This document shows, piece by piece, positions 1 to 6,899 of a stretch of 53,006 bases of DNA. Numbering within the stretch: position 1 is the first letter of the stretch; each line of letters starts with the position of its first letter. The DNA is from Hymenobacter sp. Its GTDB lineage: Bacteria > Bacteroidota > Bacteroidia > Cytophagales > Hymenobacteraceae. The notes under the pieces were generated by a model. That model was not told where the DNA came from and ran no database searches. It saw only the letters and a program-made list of their open reading frames with translations. The translations under genes and the position numbers were made by a program. The DNA lies in the NCBI GenBank assembly GCA_028288445.1, contig JAQBNT010000217.1:1-53006 (forward strand), in the 5' to 3' direction.

Positions 1-52
1 AAGAATTAACCAGTCGGCAATTCTTCATTCCTCATTCTTCATTAAGCCGAAG
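1..52. repeat. Half of a family C (ATTCCTCATTCTTCATT) inverted repeat
   Basis: The window opens in TTCTTCATTCCTCATTCTTCATT, the arm of the repeat family also seen near 16.7, 24.7 and 46.0 kb. The complementary arm would lie to the left of base 1. A contig edge inside a dispersed repeat is what a short-read assembly break would look like. Confidence 0.6.
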
Positions 53-57
53 GCGTC

Positions 58-399
58 TTACTTGTCCTTCTTCGTCAGGTTCTTGCCGAGGTCTTCGACC
101 TGTTTGAGGAAGTCGTCGGTGTCGGAGTCGGCGTAGGTGCCGTAGGCATTGGCGATGGTGCCTTTCGTACCGTCGTTGGCCTCGATGGCGTAGAGGACGG
201 ACATATCGTCGGGGTCGCTTTCGCCCTCGAAGCGGTAGAAATCCACGATGGTTACTTCGTCGGCGGCGTAGGTCTTGTTGGAGTCGCTGCCGATGGTGTG
301 CAGGCGGCCATCCACGACGTTGAAATCCTGGGTGAAGCCGTCCTTGTTCAGTTTGTTCTCAACGTTGACAAGGGACCGTTCTTCTTCTTTGTCTTGCAT
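58..399 (-). CDS. Small conserved Bacteroidota protein (family often labelled phosphoribosylpyrophosphate synthetase)
   Basis: This is a 113-residue acidic, soluble protein with no signal peptide or membrane segment. The core, about residues 15-95, has the pattern GFTQDF, then DFYRFEGESDPDD, SVLYAI, and DGTKGTIANAYGTYAD. That pattern belongs to a small Bacteroidota family of about 100 residues which databases often call phosphoribosylpyrophosphate synthetase. The label is not credible here: there is no PRPP-binding motif and the protein is about a third of the size of a real Prs. The C-terminus is Lys-rich (KNLTKKDK). I know of no assigned function. The stop codon is a few bases from the repeat at the window edge. 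The start is the only sensible Met. Confidence 0.75.
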   Translation of the reverse strand: MQDKEEERSLVNVENKLNKDGFTQDFNVVDGRLHTIGSDSNKTYAADEVTIVDFYRFEGESDPDDMSVLYAIEANDGTKGTIANAYGTYADSDTDDFLKQVEDLGKNLTKKDK

Positions 400-455
400 G
401 GCGGTGGGGTGTTTGGGTAAGGATGAAGCGGAGCCAACCGGCGTAAATGCCAGCC

Positions 456-491
456 GCCCCCGCTCCGGCTATACGCAGCCGGGGCGGGGGC
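456..491. repeat. GC-rich hairpin
   Basis: Two 15-nt arms (456-470 and 477-491) pair with one mismatch around a 6-nt loop, in the gap between two minus-strand genes. There is no T-run, so it is not a clear intrinsic terminator. It could stabilise the 3' end of the upstream transcript. Confidence 0.4.
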
Positions 492-547
492 GGGTTATAC
501 CAAATCTATAGAAAAAATGCGGAAGTGCTATGCCTCGGCGGGCGGCG

Positions 548-760
548 CTATTTAGCCGCCATGCGCGCCTCAATGGTGCGCTGCAAGCTCTCGACATCGA
601 GCTGCCCGCAAGCCCCGCCGCAGCCCTTGGCGCAGCCGGCCGCCGTCTTGCTGAAAAACGCCCGGTAGAAAATGCGGCCCACGTAGAACGCCGCCGCGAT
701 GAACAGCGCGCCAATCAGCAGGTATTGAATTTCAACAGAGGTGATAGCAATCAGGAGCAT
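548..760 (-). CDS. FeoB-associated Cys-rich membrane protein-like
   Basis: This 70-residue protein has one N-terminal transmembrane helix (about residues 9-31) followed by a Cys-rich motif, CAKGCGGACG (about residues 43-52), and a short charged helix. That arrangement fits the small FeoB-associated Cys-rich membrane proteins of Bacteroidota, proposed to help ferrous-iron uptake or metal handling at the inner membrane. No feoA or feoB is near, so the iron link rests on family resemblance only. The Met chosen is the first in the frame and places the helix normally. Confidence 0.6.
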   Translation of the reverse strand: MLLIAITSVEIQYLLIGALFIAAAFYVGRIFYRAFFSKTAAGCAKGCGGACGQLDVESLQRTIEARMAAK

Positions 761-796
761 ACCGGGTAAACTAAACGAGAAAAGGAATAGTTTGCG

Positions 797-1600
797 CTAC
801 TGCCAGAACTCGCCGATGGCAGCCTGCATCTCATGATGAATGAGCCGGTTGCTGGCTACTATTTCGCGGCCAAACAACGGGTCGCCATCCGTGAGAAACT
901 GGGTGACGTGGCCGCCCGCCTCGCGCACCAGCAGGATGCCAGCCGCTACATCATATGAGTTCAGGTTGAACTCGAAGTAACCCTCGTAGCGCCCGGCGGC
1001 CACGTAGGCCAGGTCGGCGGCGGCGGAGCCCAGGCGGCGCACACCGTGGCTGCGCGTGAAAAACGCGCCGAGGATTTGCAGGAAAGCGTCCATATTGCCG
1101 AAATCCTTGTAGGGGAAGCCGGTGGCGATGAGCGAGCTGTTGAGTTCGGCCACATCGGTGACGCGGATGGGCTGGTCGTTGCAGAATGCGCCGCCGCCGC
1201 GCACAGCCCGGAAGCTCTCGTCGCGGCCTACTTCGTGCACCACGCCCACCACCAGCTCCCGGTGCTGCGTCAGCGCCACGCTGATGCAGTACACCGGCAA
1301 GCCGTGCACGAAATTAGTGGTGCCGTCGAGCGGGTCGATTATCCAGACAAATTCCTCAGTGTGCGCGTCGGGGCCGGCGGTGCCTTCTTCGGTGATGAAG
1401 CCTGCTTCGGGTAGCAGCTGGCGCAGGCCGGCCACGAGGCGGCGCTCGGCTTCCTGGTCCACGTAGCTCACGAGGTCGTGCAGGCCCTTGTGCTCAATTT
1501 TGGCGCGGTCGAACGTGGCGGCTTCCTCGCGGATGAACCCGGCCGTGGTGCGGCATAGGGCAGCAAGGTCGTGCGATAGTTGGGTGAAATCGAGGCGCAT
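797..1600 (-). CDS. suhB: Inositol monophosphatase family protein
   Basis: The 267-residue length is normal for the family. Metal-binding and catalytic motifs are intact: ITEEGT (about 69-74), WIIDPLDGTTNFVHG (about 86-100) and SYDVAAGILLVREAGG near the C-terminus. The enzyme is a cytosolic Mg-dependent phosphatase acting on myo-inositol monophosphate or similar sugar phosphates. Bacterial SuhB can also bind the rRNA antitermination complex, which cannot be judged from sequence. The gene starts just upstream of the inverted repeat at 1614-1719 and shares its strand with lnt. The gene symbol rests on family similarity. Confidence 0.9.
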   Translation of the reverse strand: MRLDFTQLSHDLAALCRTTAGFIREEAATFDRAKIEHKGLHDLVSYVDQEAERRLVAGLRQLLPEAGFITEEGTAGPDAHTEEFVWIIDPLDGTTNFVHGLPVYCISVALTQHRELVVGVVHEVGRDESFRAVRGGGAFCNDQPIRVTDVAELNSSLIATGFPYKDFGNMDAFLQILGAFFTRSHGVRRLGSAAADLAYVAAGRYEGYFEFNLNSYDVAAGILLVREAGGHVTQFLTDGDPLFGREIVASNRLIHHEMQAAIGEFWQ

Positions 1601-1613
1601 AGCTAATGGCTGA

Positions 1614-1719
1614 GCAGTAGAGACGCATAATTGCGTCTCGTCGTTGAACGAGAAAAGACGGATTACTTAGGTTGGCACAAGCCGTTCAACGACGAGACGC
1701 AATTATGCGCCTCTACTGC
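1614..1719. repeat. Family B inverted repeat (GTAGAGACGCATAATTGCG)
   Basis: Two 37-bp arms (1614-1650 and 1683-1719) pair with a single mismatch around a 32-nt loop. The second copy is at 21409-21490. The right arm contains the TAG stop codon of lnt (complement of 1713-1715), so the repeat overlaps the end of the gene. Confidence 0.9.
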
Positions 1720-3437
1720 AAAACAGCGCTTTTACGCGTCCAGCCCACTACAACTGCCCATCCCAACACCAGCACCGCCAGCACTTGCGCGCCGCGCCCA
1801 ATCAACTCCCCAAAACGCACATAGAACGTCACCTCGTCATTGAGATGCACGGTGGCGCGGCTGGCGGTCGGAATCCAGGCTTTTTCGCGCTGGGTGATTT
1901 CGCCTTTCTGGTTGATGAAGCCGGTGAAGCCGGTGTTGGCGGAGCGGGCCAGGTCGCGGCGGGTTTCGATGCAGCGCAACTGGCCGTAGCTCAGCAGCTG
2001 GCGGTAGCCGGGCGAGTCGTGCCACCAGGCATCGTTGGTGACGAGGCCCAGCAGCGTGGCCCCGTTGTGCGCGTATTCGCCGATGAAGTCGCCGTAGATG
2101 GATTCGTAGCAGATGACCGGGGCCACGCGCAGGGCCGGCGCGTTGGCCGGGGCCGGGTACACAGTGCGCTCGGGCTGGCTGCCCACGCTGCCCACGGTGC
2201 CGCCTAGGTCGATGTGCGCGATGAGCGAGGCCAGCACGGGCGGAATCTTCTCCACGCCCGGCACGAGGCGCGATTTGTGGTAAAAGACCACGGGCGCGGT
2301 AGCATTGGCGAAGAAGGCACCGGTATTGAAGAAGTCGTAGTAGCCAAGGTCGTCGCGGTAGCGGGCGGTTTCGCTGGCTGCTTCCTTGTTAGGATACGAG
2401 CCGAGGGTGGTGATACCCGTGAGCAGCGCCACGCCCGGGTGCCGCCCCAGCCACTCGCGCACACGGCGGATTTTGGGGTTGCTTTCGATGGTGTTTTCCC
2501 AATAAGGCTCTTCCAGCGCCGTTTCCGGCCAGAGCACGAGGCGCGTTTCGGGCGTGAGGTGCTGCTCGGAGAGCTGCATCAGGCGCGTGAGCTGCTCGTC
2601 GTAGGGGATGAATTTGGGGCCACCTTCGAACTTCTCCACGTAGGGGTCGAAGTTGGGTTGCACCACTACCACTTCGGCCGCAGGACCTTTCTCGGTGTAA
2701 GTGGCCCCAATGAGGTACGACAAACCAATTGGCAGAGCAATGGCCAATAGCGGCACTGCCAACGACGTGCGCAGCTTGATAAACGACCCGCCCGCCGCCT
2801 CAATATTCCCGGGCACTTCCGCTCCCTGCAATCCATCGGCCGACTTCGTGTAAAACGTGGCCACCGGCAGCCGTTTCAGCAGCTCGTTGAAAAACAGTAG
2901 ATTCACCGCCCACACCCACACCGAGCCGCCCAGGAAGCCCGTGTACTCATACCACTGCACCCACTGCGGCGCGGCCGCAAAGCCGTTGCCCAGCGTGAGC
3001 CAGGGCCAGGTGATATCCCAGTGCAGGTGCAACTGCTCAAACGCAATCCAGTAAATGGGCAGCGAGAGGTAGCCCCAGCGGTTGCCCAGCCGCTTCTTGG
3101 TTTGGCGGAAGGCCATGAGTGGCAGGCACATGAGCAGCGCATTCAGCACCACGGCGGCAATGCCGGCGGCCAGGTCGGCGTAGCTTACCCACCAGGTAGT
3201 GAGGGCGTTCCAGAGCACCAGCATGAGGTAGGTGCTAGCAAATACGTGGCCTTTGCGGGCACCAGTCAGCGTGAGCTGGCGCTCCATCAGCAGGTACGGC
3301 ACCCAGCCGATGAAAAGCAGCGGGGCCAGCCAGGCCGTGGGCCACGGGGCCCAGCCGCCGCTCAGCAGCAACGCACTCAGCACGGCCAGCACCAGAGGCT
3401 GTTGGAGCAGCGGCCTAGTCCTCGTAGTCGGTGTCAT
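1713..3437 (-). CDS. lnt: Apolipoprotein N-acyltransferase
   Basis: Lnt adds the third acyl chain to the N-terminal Cys of lipoproteins at the inner membrane. The first half is a string of hydrophobic helices. The second half is a nitrilase-like periplasmic domain carrying the Glu-Lys-Cys triad: Glu in VLWPETALEEPYW, Lys in FYHKSRLVPGVEK, Cys in VICYESIYGDF. The frame is open to 3527, but I prefer the Met at 3437 (about 574 residues): it leaves a short hydrophilic tail before the first helix and only 23 bp of overlap with rsmI, consistent with translational coupling. The extra N-terminus would be a Pro/Ala-rich shadow of the rsmI tail. Substrates in this window could include the M13, M28 and DUF4292 lipoproteins. 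Confidence 0.92.
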   Translation of the reverse strand: MTPTTRTRPLLQQPLVLAVLSALLLSGGWAPWPTAWLAPLLFIGWVPYLLMERQLTLTGARKGHVFASTYLMLVLWNALTTWWVSYADLAAGIAAVVLNALLMCLPLMAFRQTKKRLGNRWGYLSLPIYWIAFEQLHLHWDITWPWLTLGNGFAAAPQWVQWYEYTGFLGGSVWVWAVNLLFFNELLKRLPVATFYTKSADGLQGAEVPGNIEAAGGSFIKLRTSLAVPLLAIALPIGLSYLIGATYTEKGPAAEVVVVQPNFDPYVEKFEGGPKFIPYDEQLTRLMQLSEQHLTPETRLVLWPETALEEPYWENTIESNPKIRRVREWLGRHPGVALLTGITTLGSYPNKEAASETARYRDDLGYYDFFNTGAFFANATAPVVFYHKSRLVPGVEKIPPVLASLIAHIDLGGTVGSVGSQPERTVYPAPANAPALRVAPVICYESIYGDFIGEYAHNGATLLGLVTNDAWWHDSPGYRQLLSYGQLRCIETRRDLARSANTGFTGFINQKGEITQREKAWIPTASRATVHLNDEVTFYVRFGELIGRGAQVLAVLVLGWAVVVGWTRKSAVLQ

Positions 3438-4179
3438 CGTCGTCGGCAGGGCGGCGGTATCGGTCTTCGCGGCCGGGGCGGGGCTCGCGGGGGGGCGGGG
3501 CAAGGTTTCCTTCGACGACAACGACAATTTCTCCTTTAATAGCGGTTCGGGCCGCGAAGTCAGCCTCCAGGCTGGCCAGCGTGCCGGTCACGGTTTCTTC
3601 AAATAATTTGGTCAATTCGCGGCTGACCGAAGCCGGCCGCGTCGGGCCCAGCACCTCGGCCAACTGGCCGAGGGTCTTCACAATGCGGTGCGGCGACTCG
3701 TAAAAAATCATGGTCCGGGTTTCCGAGGCAAGCTGCTGCAGGCGCGTCTGCCGGCCCTTCTTCACCGGCAAAAAGCCCTCGAACGTAAACCGCTCGGCCC
3801 CAAAACCCGACTTGAGCAGCGCCGGCACGAAGGCGGTAGCACCCGGCAGGCACTCCACGCCCAGGCCCCGCGCTAGGCACTCGCGCACCAACAGAAACCC
3901 GGGGTCGGAGATTCCCGGCGTGCCGGCATCCGAAATCAGGGCCATGGTTTCGCCGGCGGCCAGGCGTTCCAGCAGGCGCGGTACCTGCTGGTGCTCGTTG
4001 TGCAGGTGGTAGGAGAGGAGCGGCTTTTTGATGCCCAGATGCTGCATGAGGCGGCCGCTGGTGCGGGTGTCCTCGCAGAGCACGGTGCCCACTTCCCCCA
4101 GAATGCGGATGGCCCGCAGGGTAATATCTTCCAGATTGCCAATTGGCGTAGGCACGAGGTACAGGACCGTGTTGGGCAT
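3415..4179 (-). CDS. rsmI: 16S rRNA (cytidine(1402)-2'-O)-methyltransferase
   Basis: RsmI methylates the 2'-O of C1402 in 16S rRNA using SAM. Visible tetrapyrrole-methylase-fold motifs are LYLVPTPIGNLEDIT at the N-terminus, LCEDTRTSGRL, ALISDAGTPGISDPG, CLPGATAFVPAL and FYESPHRI. I chose the Met at 4179 over the one at 4212 because the family begins just before the LVPTPIGNLED motif, and because a TACCTTTG promoter element lies 5 nt upstream. The protein is about 254 residues. Its C-terminal tail is disordered and very acidic (DDDDTDYED) and is encoded by DNA shared with the start of lnt. Confidence 0.93.
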   Translation of the reverse strand: MPNTVLYLVPTPIGNLEDITLRAIRILGEVGTVLCEDTRTSGRLMQHLGIKKPLLSYHLHNEHQQVPRLLERLAAGETMALISDAGTPGISDPGFLLVRECLARGLGVECLPGATAFVPALLKSGFGAERFTFEGFLPVKKGRQTRLQQLASETRTMIFYESPHRIVKTLGQLAEVLGPTRPASVSRELTKLFEETVTGTLASLEADFAARTAIKGEIVVVVEGNLAPPPREPRPGREDRYRRPADDDDTDYED

Positions 4180-4184
4180 AGCGA

Positions 4185-4192
4185 CAAAGGTA
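4185..4192 (-). promoter_or_regulatory. TAnnTTTG -7 promoter element, rsmI
   Basis: TACCTTTG on the minus strand matches the Bacteroidota -7 consensus. It ends only 5 nt before the chosen rsmI ATG, so the transcript would be leaderless or nearly so. Confidence 0.55.
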
Positions 4193-4214
4193 ATGTGGGA
4201 TTGGTAGGGCACCC

Positions 4215-4316
4215 GTCATCCTGAGCGCAGCGAAGGACCTTCTCACGTAAGAACAGTTTGAAGTAATAATTCAGATAATGCAAGCGTGATAAGGTCCTTC
4301 GCTGCGCTCAGGAGAC
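4215..4316. repeat. Family A inverted repeat, copy 1 (CCTGAGCGCAGCGAAGGAC)
   Basis: The left arm (about 4215-4240) and right arm (about 4291-4316) are complementary over about 22 bp around a roughly 50-nt unrelated loop. It lies just downstream of the minus-strand stop of the dehydratase gene at 4323 and upstream of rsmI. Confidence 0.85.
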
Positions 4317-4322
4317 AGGTGC

Positions 4323-4571
4323 TCAACTCAACTCATACCGCGCCGCCACGGCATCAATGGCCGCCGCCAGCCGATGGTCGCGGGCGGTCACGGTGTTGCC
4401 CGCGTCGTGGGTGCGGAGGCGGAGTTCCACCACGTTGTACTCATTGCTGAACCACGGGTGATGGTCGAGTCGCTCGGCCTCGGCGGCTACCTCGGTGAGG
4501 AAGGCGAAGGCCGTTTTAAAATCGCTGAACCGGAAGCTATGGCGCAGGCTATTGTCGACGTTGTTCCACAT
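4323..4571 (-). CDS. 4a-hydroxytetrahydrobiopterin dehydratase (pterin-4a-carbinolamine dehydratase)
   Basis: The enzyme dehydrates 4a-hydroxytetrahydropterin, recycling the cofactor of aromatic amino acid hydroxylases. The signature is complete: LDHHPWFSNEYNVVELRL followed by HDAGNTVTARD, including the His-His-Pro and the downstream Asp of the active site. The Met at 4571 gives an 82-residue protein starting MWNNVDNSLRHSF, close to the usual length. The open frame runs upstream to 4652, but the extra 27 residues look unlike the family. It would be the first gene of a minus-strand run; the family A hairpin follows its stop codon. Confidence 0.88.
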   Translation of the reverse strand: MWNNVDNSLRHSFRFSDFKTAFAFLTEVAAEAERLDHHPWFSNEYNVVELRLRTHDAGNTVTARDHRLAAAIDAVAARYELS

Positions 4572-4686
4572 GGTTTTTGCTATATTTAAGGATTGAGGGA
4601 AGAAGGCGTGAGCGGGGCGGTAGACAACCCAAATGCTTAAACCAAAGTACACCTTTCTCTATTCGCACCATCACTTCTCAATTCCC

Positions 4687-5190
4687 ATGGCCATCGACCC
4701 CAACAACCGTCCTATCCGCGTCATCAACGACGACACGACCAACGAAGAAATGGAGGCCGGCCACCACATTCCCAACGCCGACCCACCCAAGAATGAGGCC
4801 GCCCGCGGCGGTTTTGGCAACCGCGACGGCAAAGAAGGCTTCGGCTCCGACACCTCGGGCGGAGAAACGGCCGTGGGCGTGAACGAAACCGCCGACAACA
4901 TGAGCCCGCCCAAGGACAACATGCGCTCGCAGGACGAAGGCCGCGACGACCGCGCCAACCAGGACATGCCGCCCCTCGACGATTACACCGATACCATCGT
5001 GCCCAGCGGCCGCCCCGTCGATGAGCTCGACGTGCACGACTTCCGCCCCGGTGTGGATGAAATGCTGAACCCCAACTCCCGCGTGGGCATGGGCCAGATG
5101 GAGCCGCGCCCCATCCAGCCCATCACCGGCACCGATACCAACGCCGAACTCAACGACCCCAACGCCTCCGATTCGGCCATCGACCAATAG
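4687..5190 (+). CDS. Hypothetical acidic, disordered protein
   Basis: This 167-residue protein is rich in Asp, Glu, Asn, Pro and Gly, with almost no hydrophobic stretches and no signal peptide, so it should be intrinsically disordered and cytosolic. Recognisable segments are NRPIRVINDDTTNEEM, GNRDGKEGFGSDTSGG and a C-terminal DPNASDSAID. I do not recognise a family; it may be restricted to Hymenobacter-like genomes. I chose the Met at 4687 over 4633 because the upstream stretch (His/Phe-rich) has a different composition. The next gene, 75 bp downstream on the same strand, is similar in style, so the two may be co-expressed. Confidence 0.65.
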   Translation: MAIDPNNRPIRVINDDTTNEEMEAGHHIPNADPPKNEAARGGFGNRDGKEGFGSDTSGGETAVGVNETADNMSPPKDNMRSQDEGRDDRANQDMPPLDDYTDTIVPSGRPVDELDVHDFRPGVDEMLNPNSRVGMGQMEPRPIQPITGTDTNAELNDPNASDSAIDQ

Positions 5191-5264
5191 CCTGTTGCAT
5201 CGGATGATGGGTTAAGACAACAGAAAAATCAGTTCACGTTTTTCACTCTCTAAATTCTTTTATC

Positions 5265-5489
5265 ATGCCGTACAAAAGCAATAGCACCAACCAGCAATCG
5301 GGTGAAAACCATGGCGCTCCGGCCGGCGAAGGCCTGCCCAAAGGCTCTGGCGACTTGCCCGTAAATGAAACCAACGAGGCCACTGAAGAGCGTCTGGAAC
5401 AGGAAGCCATCGACGCCGGCCTGCGCCACCCCAACCGCAACCTCGACAAGCCCGAACTTGATAAGCCGGCTTTTGGCGGCGGGCATTAG
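5265..5489 (+). CDS. Hypothetical small disordered protein
   Basis: This 74-residue hydrophilic protein has a Ser/Asn/Gly-rich N-terminal half, an Asn-Glu-rich middle with a predicted short helix (EATEERLEQEAIDAGL), and a C-terminus ending KPAFGGGH. There is no signal peptide or membrane segment. I recognise no family. It follows the acidic disordered gene at 4687-5190 on the same strand and is followed 22 bp later by a perfect 41-bp inverted repeat. Codon use and GC content match the neighbours, which supports a real gene. Confidence 0.6.
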   Translation: MPYKSNSTNQQSGENHGAPAGEGLPKGSGDLPVNETNEATEERLEQEAIDAGLRHPNRNLDKPELDKPAFGGGH

Positions 5490-5511
5490 CGCTTAGGCTT
5501 GTCGTTTTTAG

Positions 5512-5613
5512 AAAGGACGTCATGCTGAGCGCAGTCGAAGCATCTCTACCGCCGAAGTATTCATTTACTATTGCGGTAGAGATGCTTCGACTGCGCTCAG
5601 CATGACGTCCTTT
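5512..5613. repeat. Family A inverted repeat, copy 2 (perfect 41-bp arms)
   Basis: Arms 5512-5552 and 5573-5613 are exact reverse complements over 41 bp with a 20-nt loop. The core (CTGAGCGCAGTCGAAGCATC) is related to the other family A copies. It ends in TTTTT on the plus strand, so it could terminate transcription from the upstream gene. Confidence 0.95.
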
Positions 5614-5648
5614 TTGCTATTGATGTTTATACCAATCCACTTATTCTC

Positions 5649-6347
5649 GTGAGCCGCTACGCCACTACCGACCTGCACGGCTGCCTGCACACCTTCCGCT
5701 ATCTGGTCGAGGAGGAGCTCAACCTCAGCCGGAAAGATGAGCTCTACCTGCTGGGCGACTACGTGAACAAAGGCCCCGACAGCCGCGGCGTACTCGACTA
5801 CCTGATGTGGCTGCAAGCCGCCGGCTACCAGGTCCACTGCCTGCGCGGCAACCACGACCAGGCCCTGCTCGATGCCGCCCGCCACCGCTGGCGCTGGGAC
5901 TGGCTGGGCCCACGCGGCCGCCTGCCCACGCTGCGCAGTTTCGGCGTGTCGCGCCTATCCGACATCCCCGCGCCTTACCTCAACTGGCTGGCCACCCTGC
6001 CTTATGAGATTGAACTGCCCGATTTTATGCTCGTGCATGCCGGCTACAACTTTGCCCTGCCGCCCGCCGAGATGCGGCAGGACTACCCTACCATGCTCAA
6101 TACCAAGAGCTACGTGTACGACCCCGTCCGGCTGGGCGGCCGCCGCCTGCTGCACGGCCACGTGCCCACGCCCACGGCCCAGGTGCGCGCCAAAGCGGCC
6201 ATGCAGCCCGGCGCGCTGGGCCTCGATACCGGCTGCGTGTACCGCCACAACCCCGAGCTGGCCCACCTCGCCGCCCTCAACCTCGACACCTGGAAACTGA
6301 CCCTGGTGCCCAACCGCGAGCCCGCCTACACCATCGGCAAGCGCTAG
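5649..6347 (+). CDS. Metallophosphoesterase, PPP-type serine/threonine phosphatase-like
   Basis: The 232-residue cytosolic protein carries the metallophosphoesterase ligands in order: TDLHGC (DxH, about residues 7-12), LGDYVNKGPDS (GDxxxxG), LRGNHD (GNHD), HAGYNF and LLHGHVP. The usual GDxVDRG box is altered to GDYVNKG, but the first Asp, which binds metal, is kept. Proteins of this type dephosphorylate phospho-Ser/Thr, phospho-Tyr or diadenosine tetraphosphate; the substrate here is unknown. The start is GTG at 5649, since no ATG lies between the repeat and the DLHG motif. A strong terminator follows at 6381-6413. Confidence 0.88.
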   Translation: MSRYATTDLHGCLHTFRYLVEEELNLSRKDELYLLGDYVNKGPDSRGVLDYLMWLQAAGYQVHCLRGNHDQALLDAARHRWRWDWLGPRGRLPTLRSFGVSRLSDIPAPYLNWLATLPYEIELPDFMLVHAGYNFALPPAEMRQDYPTMLNTKSYVYDPVRLGGRRLLHGHVPTPTAQVRAKAAMQPGALGLDTGCVYRHNPELAHLAALNLDTWKLTLVPNREPAYTIGKR

Positions 6348-6380
6348 CGCCGGCCGAAATCCGAATGCTGTTATCCCAAG

Positions 6381-6413
6381 CCACCCCTGCTCCCATCGGC
6401 AGGGGTGGTTTTG
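6381..6413 (+). terminator. Intrinsic terminator after the metallophosphatase
   Basis: A perfect 10-bp GC-rich stem (CCACCCCTGC paired with GCAGGGGTGG) with an 8-nt loop is followed by TTTT. It lies 34 nt after the stop codon. Confidence 0.85.
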
Positions 6414-6899
6414 TATTATGACTATACGAAGGAGGTTGCTTTATAGATTTTGTCGGGTACGCATGATATTTTCGGCGCCGGTGTTGCTTAAATAGTTATA
6501 AAATTGCAAGCGGCCCCAGAGGTGGTGGCTACGATTTATTGTCACTGACCGGATTTAGCTAAAAGGACAAAATAATTTAATTAATAAAAAAATAATGGCA
6601 TAAATAGTTGATGCTTATTGGATGATGAATGGAAAATGAAATCAAAATTGCATTATGCTTGTGAGTAATTGACTGGATAGTTGCGAAGGGTGGACAGATG
6701 ATTTAGGTTTGATAAATACTATTAATGATAATTCGTCACGGAGCGCACAAGCTCCGATGACATCAAGAGGCGTTAATAGGGAATATGGTTATCCAAAGCC
6801 GAAGTTCGGTGCGCCATTCAATCAGGTCCTTAACTGAGCAGCACCAAGCGAACGTCCGGCATTCTATCCCACAGATTTTCTCATTTTTTCTTCCGCTAT
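6414..6899. other. AT-rich gene-free gap upstream of the T9SS protein
   Basis: About 490 bp without a credible gene. From roughly 6420 to 6780 the sequence is clearly AT-richer than the surrounding 60-70% GC DNA, with runs such as TTAATTAATAAAAAAATAATGG. I see no inverted repeat of the families found elsewhere and no clean TAnnTTTG element. It most likely holds the promoter and 5' region of the gene at 6900, or foreign or decayed DNA. Confidence 0.5.
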
